Shown one piece after another: positions 1 to 10,900 of a DNA stretch of 64,000 nucleotides; the first letter of the stretch is position 1; every line of letters starts with the position of its first letter. Below the pieces are notes generated by a model, which saw only the letters and a program-made list of their open reading frames with translations, made no database searches and was not told the DNA's origin. The stretch spans positions 558,001 to 622,000 of the forward strand of contig JACTVC010000003.1 in NCBI GenBank assembly GCA_018417955.1, read 5' to 3'. The stretch is from Laccaria trichodermophora. Lineage: Eukaryota; Basidiomycota; Agaricomycetes; Agaricales; Hydnangiaceae. A program made the position numbers and the translations under genes.

Positions 1-342
1 TTGGCAACGAAGCAGCCGGTTTCTGACCCTGGCAGGGTTTACGCTCCCACGGCGGAACCACTTTTTCAACCGACAGGCTCTGACCACGTCCCGACGGGCT
101 CTCAGCCCATCCTGATGGAACTACAAAAAAATTTAACTGGGGCCTCTCTCCCCTTACTTACATCATCTAGATCTGTAGCATAATGTATCTTAATCTTTAT
201 CTCATCCAACTCCTGCAAGATAGTCTCCATATCAACCAAAAATTGAATTTTGTCTTAACAGGGAAACACTCACCTTGTAGTTAAGAAATGAAAGCTTTTC
301 ATTTAGCTACTCACACCTTGTCTACTCATTTGTGGCTCCATT
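1..342. other. No gene recognised; repeat-like left edge
   Basis: An open frame runs from the window edge to position 183, but nothing in it is recognisable and it may be chance. The first 130 bases carry several short phrases of the kind (C)C-G-A-C-G-G-G that also recur in the arrays at 0.34-1.47 kb and 2.6-3.4 kb, so this may be a worn outer part of the same repetitive region. Confidence 0.3.
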
Positions 343-1470
343 GGGGTGTCAAAGTGGAATTGATGGTTCTGTTGGGGATGTCTCCATCAGGGTGTTTGAC
401 ATTGAGATTGAAGGCGCCACGGGGGATGTCTCTGTCAGGGTGCTTGTCATTGAAATTGAAAGCGCCATGGTGGATGTCACTGTTGGGGTGTTTGACATTG
501 AAATTGAAGGTGCTGTGGGGGATGTCTCCATCAGGGTGTTTGTCATTAAAATTGAAGGTGCCGTGGGGGATGTCTCTGTTGGGGTGTTTGTCATTAAAAT
601 TGAAGGTGCTGCGGGGGATGTCTCCATCAGGGTGTTTATCATTAAAATTGAAGGTGCCACGGGGGATGTCTCTGTTGGGGTGTTTGTCATTAAAATTGAA
701 GGTGCCGCAGGGGATGTCTCCGTCAGGGTGTTTGTCATTAAAATTGAAGGTGCCATGGGGGATGTCTCTGTCAGGGTGTTTGTCATTAAAATTGAAGGTG
801 CTGCGGGGGATGTCTCCATCAGGGTGTTTGTCATTAAAATTGAAGGTGCTGTGGGGGATGTCTCCATCAGGGTGTTTGTCATTAAAATTGAAGGTGCCAT
901 GGGGGATGTCTCCATTGGGGTGTTTGTCATTAAAATTGAAGGTGCTGCAGGGGATGTCTCCATCAGGGTGTTTATCATTAAAATTGAAGGTGCTGTGGGG
1001 GATGTCTCCGTCGGGGTGTTTATCATTAAAATTGAAGGTGCCATGGGGGATGTCTCCGTTGGGGTGTTTGTCATTAAAATTGAAGGTACTGTGGGGGATG
1101 TCACCGTCAGGGTGTTTGAGGTTGAGATTGAAGGCGCCGCAGGGGATGTTTCTGTTGGGGGTGTTTGACATTGAAATTGAAGGTGCCATGGGGGATGTCT
1201 CTGTCAGGGTGTTTGTCATTGAAATTGAAAGCACCATGGAGGATGTTGCCATCGGGGTGTTTGAGGTTGAGATTGAAGGTGCTGTGGGGGATGTCTCAAT
1301 CAGGGTGTTTGACATTGAAATTGAAGGTGCCGCAGGGGATGTCTCTGTCGGGGTGTTTGTCATTAAAATTGAAAGCACCATGGAGGATGTCACCATTGGG
1401 GTGTTTGAGGTTGAGATAGAAGGCACTGTTGGCAATGGCCCCATTGGGGTGTTCAACATTGAAATTGAAA
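343..1470. repeat. 48-bp minisatellite, about 23 copies
   Basis: A unit of 48 bp is repeated head to tail about 23 times. Its core reads GGGGATGTCTCC followed by a variable GTTGGGG or ATCAGGG block, then GTGTTTGTCATT and AAAATTGAAGGTG. Because 48 is a multiple of three and the unit lacks stops in several frames, long open frames of 251-405 codons appear on both strands. An extra G near 1160 shifts the phase once. Outer copies (ends, 1140-1470) are more diverged than the central ones, as expected when arrays homogenise from the middle. I see no start context, introns or conserved flanks that would make it a gene. Confidence 0.9.
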
Positions 1471-2639
1471 ACATGACCTCCACAATATGGTCATCTGTGG
1501 CATGATCTTGAATATGTCAAGTTAACAGAGCACTTTATTGACTGTGGCAGGGCATTTGATTGACACTGACAGGGAATTGAGAATTCAAAATGTTGACTCC
1601 TGTGGGGCATTTGATTGACTCTGATGGGGCATTCAAAATTCAAGATAGAGGAGTCAATCCACTACAGCATTTCTAAGCTGGTGCCCAGATTATCCATCCA
1701 TGTGAACTGAAATGTGCAATGGCTTGGAATATGTGATTTGCAGAAACAAGAAATATACTGTCAAGAAATCAATGCACAATATCAATGAAAGGTCCTGCTA
1801 GTAGCCATGACAAATCCTCATAATACAAAAGAAAGATCCACTGAATTGGAGGTCAGATAGTTGAGGTGTGCACCATTTAGTTTTTAGAAGTAGAACAACT
1901 CTGGCAGCCCGCCTTACCAAATATGGGCCAGCGGCAACCTAATATGGAAGGAGCACATTATTCACACACCATCTGAAACTATGCACTGCGCCGCGCTCAT
2001 TGGCGATGCAACACACCAACAAAACAAAGACATTGGGGGGATCCCAGAAAGGAATAGAATCATTTGGAATAGTTTTCTCAGTGATTGAAGAAGTTTTTGT
2101 GAACAGACCTCAGAAAGAGCTATTTGGTGCATGAATCTTTATACAAACCAGTTGCACAACATGCCATTTTGCATACATCAAGTTATATTTTTTTTTCTTC
2201 CCTCAAAACTGCTTCCCCCACCTATCTGAATTGATTCTAAAGTATGTAGGCTATATTTGGGGAAAGTATGGGAGCATTTCAACAAGATTTAGATAGTGAA
2301 AGGAAATAAGAAAGAATGTGGTTTCATGTTTAGAGTCATATTTTCACCCTTTCAAGCTCCAGCTCCCCCAAACCATTAGAAAACTGCTTTGGAGCAGGGG
2401 ATATATATTCTGCCATATGTTAACTATGTATAATAAAGGCTCAGATGTTGAGATTTGGTAGCAAAGTATACAGAAAAGTCAACAATATCATGTTGCGAGA
2501 TATTTCATGCATTCAACCTCATTTCTCCACCATGTGCCAAAATTCTTTTCCAAAGTAAACTTGAACCTATTTTACAACAGTTATAGTATGCTGGAAAGAT
2601 GTATTGAGAAGCTATAACAGTACAGCTCATTTTTTTCCC
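1471..2639. other. AT-rich intergenic sequence, no gene seen
   Basis: No coding frame or splice pattern that I can support. Around 1545-1640 a few copies of the phrase GGGCATTTGATTGAC are present. They link the 48-bp array on the left to the 150-bp array on the right. Confidence 0.4.
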
Positions 2640-3420
2640 CCACAACTCTGGTGGCACATTTCATTGACTCCATCAGGGCATGTAAAATTAAATATGCTGA
2701 CTCCTGCAAAGCATTCAATACACTCCAATGGGGAATATAAAATTTGAATTGGGTGGGGGACAGTTGATTGACTTTCATGGGGTATTTAATTCACTCCATT
2801 GAAGCATTTAAAATTAAATATGTTAACTTCTGCAGGGCAGTTTATTCACTCCGACGGAGCATTTTATTGACCCCGTCGGCGAATTTAAAATCAAATATTT
2901 TGACCCTGCAGCGATTTAATTCACCCCAACGGAGCATTTTATTTACACCATCGGGGCTTTTAAAATTAAATATGTTAACTCCTGTGGGGCAGTTTATTCA
3001 CTCCAATGGGGCATTTTATTGACCCCATCGGCGAATTTAAAATCAAATATTTGACCCTGTGGCGATTTAATTCACCCCGATGGAGCATTTTATTTATGCC
3101 GTCGGGGCTTTAAAATTAAATATGTTAACTCCTGTGGGGCAGTTTATTCACTCCGATGGGGCATTTTATTCATGCTGTCAGGGCATATAAAATTAAATAT
3201 GTTCTCTCACAGGGCACTCCGACAGGGCATTTTATTCACTCTGTCATGAAATTTAGAGTCAAATATGTTGACCCCCACGGCACATGTAGTTTACTCTGAC
3301 AGGGTATTTTAAATCAAATATGTTGACTCCCATGGGGCATTGGGTTCACTCCTCCAGGGCATTTGAAATTGAGTATGTCAACTCTGGCAATGCATTTACA
3401 ATTAAACATAATAACCCCTC
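2640..3420. repeat. About 150-bp tandem repeat with internal sub-repeats
   Basis: The phrase TATGTTAACTYCTG recurs at 2819, 2971 and 3121, giving a period of 150-152 bp. Each period contains smaller units of roughly 55-70 bp built from (C/A)TTTATTCACTCC, a variable (G/A)ATGGGG or GTCGGGG block, and an A/T run such as AAAATTAAATATG. Degenerate copies continue to about 3420. The sub-unit layout (G-rich triplet, TTTA or TTTG, then AAATTAAA) resembles that of the 48-bp array, so the two could share an origin. That link is inference. Confidence 0.75.
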
Positions 3421-4684
3421 AAGTCAATCAAATTCTTCATGGAGTCAAAATAGTCAAATTTAAATGCACATGGTAGTTGACATACTCAGCTGTAAATTCT
3501 CCGCCGGAGTGAATCAAATGCCCTGCAGGAGTTGAAATAACCACCCCATTGGAGTCAATCAAATGCTTAACCAGAGTTGACATATTCAATGTCAATAGAT
3601 GTCCTTGATTAATATTATGGACACAGGTAATTTATTATTAGAGCAGGTTGGGGTATATACAGCATGCTTTGCTGACCAGCAGCTGTGTGGTAGAGCAAGT
3701 AGCTTAGGGCGGAGGTTTACAATTAGCTACTACTGATAGAAGCAAACAGTACAACATCAAAGCAGGTAACAGTATTACAGTTGTTCTAGTAAAGATTGGG
3801 GAACTATTGGTGTGATGCCGACGGGACACCCAGAAGGCTGCCGTAGGTAGCTGCCATGGCAAGAGACACCATGCCTGCAAGCCATTTGTAGGCATCTGGC
3901 TGGTCTGTTGGTAAAGGGATGTTTTGGAAAGTCCGGCCAGGACCAGCTGGCCCGTTCATTATGACTCATTGTCACGTCCGGCTACTACATTTGGTACGTG
4001 ACATAGTGACTGATATATGTGCTCCAAGGACGCCACTAACATCCACAAGACCCAAGTTTTCTGGTATAACAGGCAGACAGGGGTTATCCAAGCACTATGG
4101 CCCACTGGTTCTACTTCGTCGAACGGCGCACTGCCAACTGGACCCTACCACAGTCATACTCTTACTTTCATCCCGGGTGTAGCAAAGACTGAGGATGGCA
4201 AGGACTCTTCTTCAAGCACTGATGTGATGATGGCAGTGAATACCGCAGCGGAGGCAGAGGCGGAGATGGAGGCAGGCGCACAGTCTGGATCTACTAGTAG
4301 CACCTCGGCCTAGTGAGAAGCGATAAGTTGTGTAGTTCCTTCCAGTCAGTTACGTCTAGTATACCCAGCAAGTTTGATCAGATTTGTGTTATTTATCATA
4401 TTATCCTGGGCATCGTAAAAATGATTTGAAGTTCAAGTTGTCCACACAACATTCTCCTCCAGCCTAGTCCATTGACTGAATTCCCCCTGTTCCGCACAGC
4501 CAACCAGATGGCATCTAATCCTTGAGACAGAGTGTTCAATTTCAGGCTCATCCATTTCGGGAGGAGCAAGCTCTTTGGAAACCTGTTGGTACGTGTGGGA
4601 GAGGAGGCCATTATTATTGGACTTCCAAGGACATGGGATAGAAATGAAATTCGTGCATTTGTAAAACTATTTTTCTTGTAACAT
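3421..4684. other. No recognised gene; one short open frame
   Basis: The only notable frame is 4017-4313 on the plus strand, 98 codons. Its last third is rich in Ala, Glu and Ser with a TSA tail ending in a stop. Nothing in it matches a family I know, and no exon partner was found. Treat it as unsupported. Confidence 0.25.
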
Positions 4685-4985
4685 TGAAGAGTGCAAACAT
4701 GCCAGTGTCATGGGGGAAGCAAAAGAAAAGATGAATGGTGGCGTCATCGAGGAATGCTTGCACAACATGGCAAACCTCAAGTCTTTAATTTGAAGGGGCA
4801 AGGACACTCCTAAGAGAGAGACAGAGTGGGCATTCAGATGTTCTTGAATGTTCAACAAGGGCAAGCTAGAGGGAAGAGGAGGTGAGGGGATGAGGGTGAG
4901 TGATTGGTTTTATTTGGTCACTCTCCATCACGAGCATGTCAATGACGTCTTTTCAAGTTGATGCCACTCCCTTCTCAATGACTCT
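4685..4985 (+). pseudogene. ATG3: Second, heavily decayed ATG3 copy (3' part only)
   Basis: This stretch aligns by eye with the 3' part of the better preserved ATG3 copy at 6.5-7.5 kb. The active-site neighbourhood CKHASVM is readable at about 4693, followed by a GVIEECLHNMANL-like stretch, then GKDTP, EGMRV and a decayed FYLVV-like segment. At least three stops and several frame changes separate these pieces. The region around 4955 still matches the bases just past the intact C-terminus of the other copy. ATG3 is the E2-like enzyme that attaches ATG8 to phosphatidylethanolamine in autophagy. This copy cannot make it. Confidence 0.7.
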
Positions 4986-6500
4986 GTCGCCCCAGTCCTC
5001 CCTCATTGATAGCTATTGATAACCACCAATCAGTCCAGTCTATTTGCCCTGCACGAGTACCTAAGCCCAGTGAGCCTCATTATCTGTGATCTGGCATCAT
5101 CTCACCATCAACCCATCACCCCACCTATTAGGTTCTCAAAGAGAGCAAATTCAAAGGACATGTACGTATTACACCCAGTACGTTCATAATCATCTATCAC
5201 GTTCCTTTTTGCTCACCGTGAAATGAACAACAGAGGAATTCGTCGCTGCAGGTGACTTTTTGGTGTACAAGTTTCCCGTATCGACATGGTAAGCCCTTCT
5301 CCATTCCTTCCTTCTCTTGTCTTGTCTCGTCGTGGAATCTAAGTGGGGTACTGATTGCTTATGAAGAGGGAAAAAGGAGACACCTCCAAATCCCTTGACT
5401 TCCATCTGGAAACAGAACAATGTCTACATAGATCTATGTAGACATATAGTGATTGGTAGGCCCGTTGCTAGCCTCCTTGTATGTAAAGCTCTGTAATTTC
5501 CCCTTTTTATGGTAGTTCAGAGTAGTTCGGGTAGACAATTCCTAGCTGGTCTACCAGGCTCTATGCGGTCTACTGATCAACCAGATCTCAACAGCAATTG
5601 AGCGGATTACAGGCACATCTGATCTGTCACCTGCATGGTCTTTCCAGTCACCAAAAATGCCGAAAATATCAAAAAAGTATGCAAAAAAATCATATTGCAG
5701 CAGCTTGTACTTTACATGCTACCGTAAATAAACTACAAGTACATATATAAACATACACAGGATGTTGGCCACTGCACACTGGAAGGAGCAGGGGATGAAC
5801 TTGATGTGCAGTCAAATTGATGCCCAGCCATGTGACCATCGTGGACATTCCCCAGCATCGCACAATCAGTTGTCATGGTGCACCCACACTCAAATGTGAA
5901 CCTAACAGTAGTGATGGTATTGACTGTAAACAAGGCATTAGTGCACGCTCAACAAACAGAAGGGAATGGTGAAGCTCACTGTCATGATTTTCTTGGTCCA
6001 TACACTAGAAACTAAATGTGCAGTGCTGACACGCAGGGCCAGACTCAATGTGCTTTGAGTCAGAGTTATGCAACAAGGTGAACGTCAGCTCACCAGATGG
6101 AATATGGGGTGAGGAATGACTCGGAACCTGCCTGCTGTCCATAAGCAGTCCAGGTAAGCATTATACAGGAGGTGTTGCATGCATAATGGAGCTTACTGAT
6201 GGTAATGGTGGGTGGTAATTGGGAGAACTTTTGAGTCATTGTGAGGGTAGAGAGAAGAGGGTAAGGAGAACATTGAACATTGAACATTGAACTTCAAAAA
6301 GTGTGGTCAAATGTTCATGCCATTGGTTCTCCCATGGCCTGTTTTTGGCACTGGATAACACCACTCACATCGTTTCAGGTACAGATCATCTGCCAAGCCT
6401 GATATTCTATGGTGAGTATGGATCTACAGGTCTACCAGAGACTACTAGACCTAGGTAGCTCTAGGTAAATCCAAACATTTGTGTACAACTACATAATCAC
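4986..6500. other. No gene recognised
   Basis: Both strands contain only short unsupported frames. The N-terminal exons of the neighbouring ATG3 pseudogene would be expected in the right part of this stretch, but I could not find a readable match to them. Confidence 0.35.
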
Positions 6501-6510
6501 AACTAAATTA

Positions 6511-7493
6511 TCCAGCCAAAACGCTGTTCCAGATGTCCTCCCACCAGACAAACAATATCTAGTGATGTGTGGCATCCCCTGCCTCTGGTGCGCCACCTCC
6601 CTAACCTACACAGATGCAGACGAGGACATTGAGCATCTCCTCGCCTTCGCTGACTCCTCTGCCCCCTCTGCAGATGGTGATGAGTGGGTCGAGACACACA
6701 TGGGTCAGCAAGCACATTGAACGGACTCTGCGATGAATGCAGGTGAGATTGCGGATATCCCTGATTTGGACGGGGGTGGGCTGCATGAGGATGAGGAGAG
6801 GATTGTGAGGCGATTAGAGGGTGTGTCGTTGGATGCGGTTGGGGGGAGGGCATTGGGGTGGAGATGCCTGATTTGGATGATATCCCTGATATGGAGTGTT
6901 GGGTTGCTGGAAACCAAAAGAGTACTGACGATTTTTTTGTAGTGCCAATGTGGAAGTCGCAAAGGGCAATCTGCTTCAAGTCTGCACATATGACATAATG
7001 ATCACATACAATGAGTAATACCAGACCCCACGAGTTTGGCTGATCGGCTATGACGAGGTTTGCCTTTTGCCTTTTGCCCTTTTTTCAATACACTAGCTAA
7101 ACGAACTGCACCCCACTTACCCCCTCCCAAATCTTCCAAGACATCTCAGCAGACCACACCCAGAAAACAGTAACAATCAAACCTGCCTCTGTGCATCCAT
7201 GCAAACACACCAGCATTGTGAAGAAAGTCATAGAACGGATGAACAACAGCATCATGGAAGAACAGCTCGCACAGCATGGTAAACCAACAGGCAAGGACAC
7301 CTCTAAGAAAGAGAAGAAGTGGCCATTCAGCCAAAAGTTGTCTGGGAGTGCCAAGGATGTTCAACAGCTGCAAGCTGGGGCTGAGGAAGAGGAGGTGGAG
7401 GGGTTGAGGGTTGATTTTTATTTGGTTGTTTTCCTCAAGTTTATTGCAAGCATTGTGCCAACTATCGAGGTTGACTCAACTACATCTTTTTGA
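6511..7493 (+). pseudogene. ATG3: ATG3 (autophagy E2-like enzyme) pseudogene, 5' end missing
   Basis: The plus strand encodes most of ATG3, the E2-like enzyme that conjugates ATG8 to phosphatidylethanolamine. Visible in order: LPPDKQYLV and [16 protein letters not shown] (6530-6660), WVETHMGQQ, the acidic SAMNAGEIADIPDLDGG segment (6728-6775), TYDIMITYNE (about 6985), an intron after IGYDE, TPLTPSQIFQDISADHTQK (from about 7105), the catalytic HPCKH motif at about 7195, and the invariant C-terminus FLKFIASIVPTIEVDSTTSF ending at 7493. It is broken by an in-frame TGA at 6718-6720, a TAA just after the YNE, and a frame change near 6840-6860. The first exons are absent. An intron is retained, so it arose by DNA duplication rather than retroposition. 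The functional copy must lie elsewhere. Confidence 0.85.
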
Positions 7494-7966
7494 GTTGATA
7501 CCCACCACCCCACAGTTCTGCCCTTGTTGCTAGCCATCATTTCTTTTACCTGTATTTTTTTACTGCTGTTGGTACTTAGATCTCCTTGTTCCTTGTGAAT
7601 ACATTGCAATTTGGAAATTGGAATATGTATCTGTATCTTTTGTGTTTTTCTGACAGAGTTCCAAGAATGCATAAATCATATGCATTGAGATGTGCCCTCA
7701 TCTCACCCCCTCTCTACCCAAGATGGCCATCCAACAAGAAAATAAACTCTTTCCATTATCATACACATCCACTGTGAATACAATTCTAGGGTACCTGTGG
7801 AATCTTAGATACAGGAAAAGCTGGTGGACTTTACCCTCCTTGACTTCCTTTGTTTAAATGGCACAATCTGTTTTTCCAGAACAATAAGGCAAAAGGTGTG
7901 TCATGATGGAAGTAACTAGAGACATGTGCTGCATTTATGAAATTCTGGGAAGATGGGTTGAAACTT

Positions 7967-10900
7967 TTACAAAGCTAAGATCAAATAAATGAGAGAAAGA
8001 CATTGGAAGACTTGAAAGTATAAAAACTCACGAAGACGATTGTCCATGGCAATCTTTACAAGGGCATGTTTTTGATCTTTGGTTTTCAAATGAGAGGCCT
8101 CCTCAATGGCAGTTTTAATTTTTTCCAAGCCAGCAGACAAGTTGAACTTTTGCATGGCTGATTCAAAGGGGGGAGTAGGCCGTAAACGTTTCTGTTTCCA
8201 CAGAAAAAAGGAGTGCTCTCCAATGATAGCTGTCACTGAGCAGTAAAATAGTACTTATGATAGAGTGCTCATAAATGAGAGTATACACACCAATACATAG
8301 AAATGCAATGTCCTTGAAGGATTTAGTATTGTGAATCTACATAGAATTATGTTGTGGTCAGAATATTGAGTACATTGACACAGTGAAGGTTTACCAAGAA
8401 CCAGTCTGTGTGATGGATGACATCCTTCACCTGGAAATAGTGATTGGTTCAGCTCATACTAATTTGAAAAAGAAAGTTGGAAGCAAAATTGAAATTCTCA
8501 CTTTCTATTTGAAGAAGTAAAATTTCATAAATATTTTTCTAAAATTCTATAACTAAACTCACAAGCTCATCATTCTTAGCAAAATAAAAAGAGAAAAAGG
8601 CTGAGACTTACCTTCTATTTAAAACACAGGCCATGCTCTTGTCAGCAATAAGCAGGAAGAACCAGCCAGATGCTGACTTACATGCTGTTCAAAACCCAGA
8701 GCACGCTCTTGTCAGCAACAAGCAGGAAGGGCCAACCAGATGCTGACTTACATTCTGTTCAAAACCCAGAGCATGCTCCTGTCAGCAACAAGCAGGAAGG
8801 GCCAACCAGATGCTGACTTACATGCTGTTCAAAACCCAGAGCATGCTCCTGTCAGCAACAAGCAGGTGTGGCCAGCCAGATCCTGACTTACCCACTGTTC
8901 AAAACTTGCGGGCTGCGGGCCATTGCTTCGCATGGCATTACGAGTCCTGGTTTTATATACCTACTGATCACATCAACCCCATTTTCCCACCCATCTCACC
9001 CCACTCCGATTTGACTGCAATTCTCCACCAGTCTTATTCCAATCCTCGTCTTTGTCTTTCTCATTCCTCGGCGGCAAGGGGTTGCCGGGATTGGAATGCC
9101 GGACCGGGGGTTGGGTAGGTAGGTCGGCCGCAGGCCCAAAAAAAAAATTTGGAACCCTCCATAACATAGTGCCCAATCGGCTTGTACGGTGATTTAAACT
9201 ACTCCAATAGTGCTCCTGCATGTAAAATATAGTTGTATATTGAATTGATTTATAATATCTGCCAATTTCCGGCCTGAAAATTTCACGCTGACTGTTATCT
9301 AATCTTTGTATAATTCTGAAACAGGTCTCAACAACATATCGACATGGAACGCGACGCGACTGAAGTCATATGTTGAATAAAAAATTACCTACAACTTACT
9401 AATGAGATGATTAGGAACCTGTTCTTGATGCCGATCGGTATGCTGTATGCCCCGATTGCAAAATGCAAATCCATTGTGGGGCCATAGGACTTGCCAATCT
9501 CAAGAAAAATCACCGTGGAACGAAAACCTGCTTGAAAGCGCAAGCAAAGCGTCAGAAGGAAGAGAAAGAAGCGAAGCGACCCACCTTGTTCTCATTTTTC
9601 TCCCGAAAATGACCTGTTTCTTCTTTAATACCATCTACAATGTGTTGCGTTGGAGATACCTCCACGAAATTAGGTATGTGAAGCCTGTGAGCAAACTGTG
9701 AGGTAAGTAGAGGATCAAAGCGATCGCGTCGATGATGTCATATTTCCATATATAGAAATGTGCCTGATTACGTAGGTAGGTAGGTCAAGCGCAGAGGCCT
9801 TTACAAAAAAATTCGACCCTGGCTACTGTTTTTTAATTCTTGAACCCCCTTGCTCGGCGGTTTACCCTCTTCGTGGTTGGACTCGACTTTCTTGCATGTT
9901 GGCTCTATCTGTCACCTATATGGTTCGTGCCAAAGGAATGAAGTCCACTCAGGGCGTTGAAGGCATCTATTAGGCGATGGGCGGTGCTTCGATTAAGCAC
10001 TGCGTCTTCATGAATTCATAGAGCCGCATGCATCCCTCAAGAGTTTCTTGGACGTTGAGGTGTGTAGTGAACTCCCTGGATGCAGAAGCATCGGCTGACA
10101 CTCTTTTGGGTAGTAGTCATGGCAGATTTAGTGCATTGACAAGTCCCAGCACCCCTCAGTCACCGAAAACAGAATACCATATGCGACCTATCTTTTTTCA
10201 TTTCGTCTTCCCAACCCTTCCGACATCACCGTCTCTCGCAGTCAATACTCAGACTGGCCAGTCTGTCGTCGAATAAGTGACAGTGTTTAAAGCTGCCAAT
10301 TGTGTTCGTTTCAACGCCTTTTATAAAATCTGCAACTAATTCAGTTGGAACAGAGGTTATTTGGAGGCAGAGTTTGACACGGTAGATTCGCTTCCTCAAG
10401 AATTCGTTAGCGCAGATGTTTTGAGGGAGGGATGGAACTTAGAGCAGTTGATTGATTCGACGGTGGAGAATCTGATAAAGGGAGACTTTGGGTAGACCTT
10501 TGAGTAAGATTGTCTTCTTTTCCGTCATGTCGGTTACTAATGATTTTACACGCAGCTTGCTTTATATCACTTTTAGCATGTTCCCTCCACCACTTTCTCC
10601 TCTCCTCCTCACCTTCTTTCCCTCCCGATGAGCAAACCCACCGATGAATACTAATAACCCCAAGACCGTGACCGCCCCGACCTCCTCGACGAACTGCGTT
10701 TCTCACTTGAGATTATGCCCGGCTTGAGGAAATACGTCTTTTCCTGCCAGAGCCGAGATTCTCAATAAATTGCTCATGCCTTTCATGGCATCGTACCCTC
10801 AGCTGTTCCCTCCCCTGAGTGGGGTGACGCAAGTCCCACAGCATGCGCTGTTAAGTGCATATCAAGCATCGATTGGCTTCCTGCGGCAGGAAGAGACGAT

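Noticed and set aside
288..1505. Long open frames of 250-405 codons as repetitive protein genes
   Set aside because: The frames appear in several phases on both strands only because the unit is 48 bp. There is no start context, splice structure or flanking coding sequence.
6503..6979. 158-codon minus-strand Pro/Ser/His-rich protein
   Set aside because: It is the antisense shadow of the ATG3 acidic region on the plus strand.
9111..9810. Small element bounded by GTAGGTAGGTC phrases at 9115 and 9774
   Set aside because: The shared phrase is short and simple, the flanks differ, and no target duplication was found.
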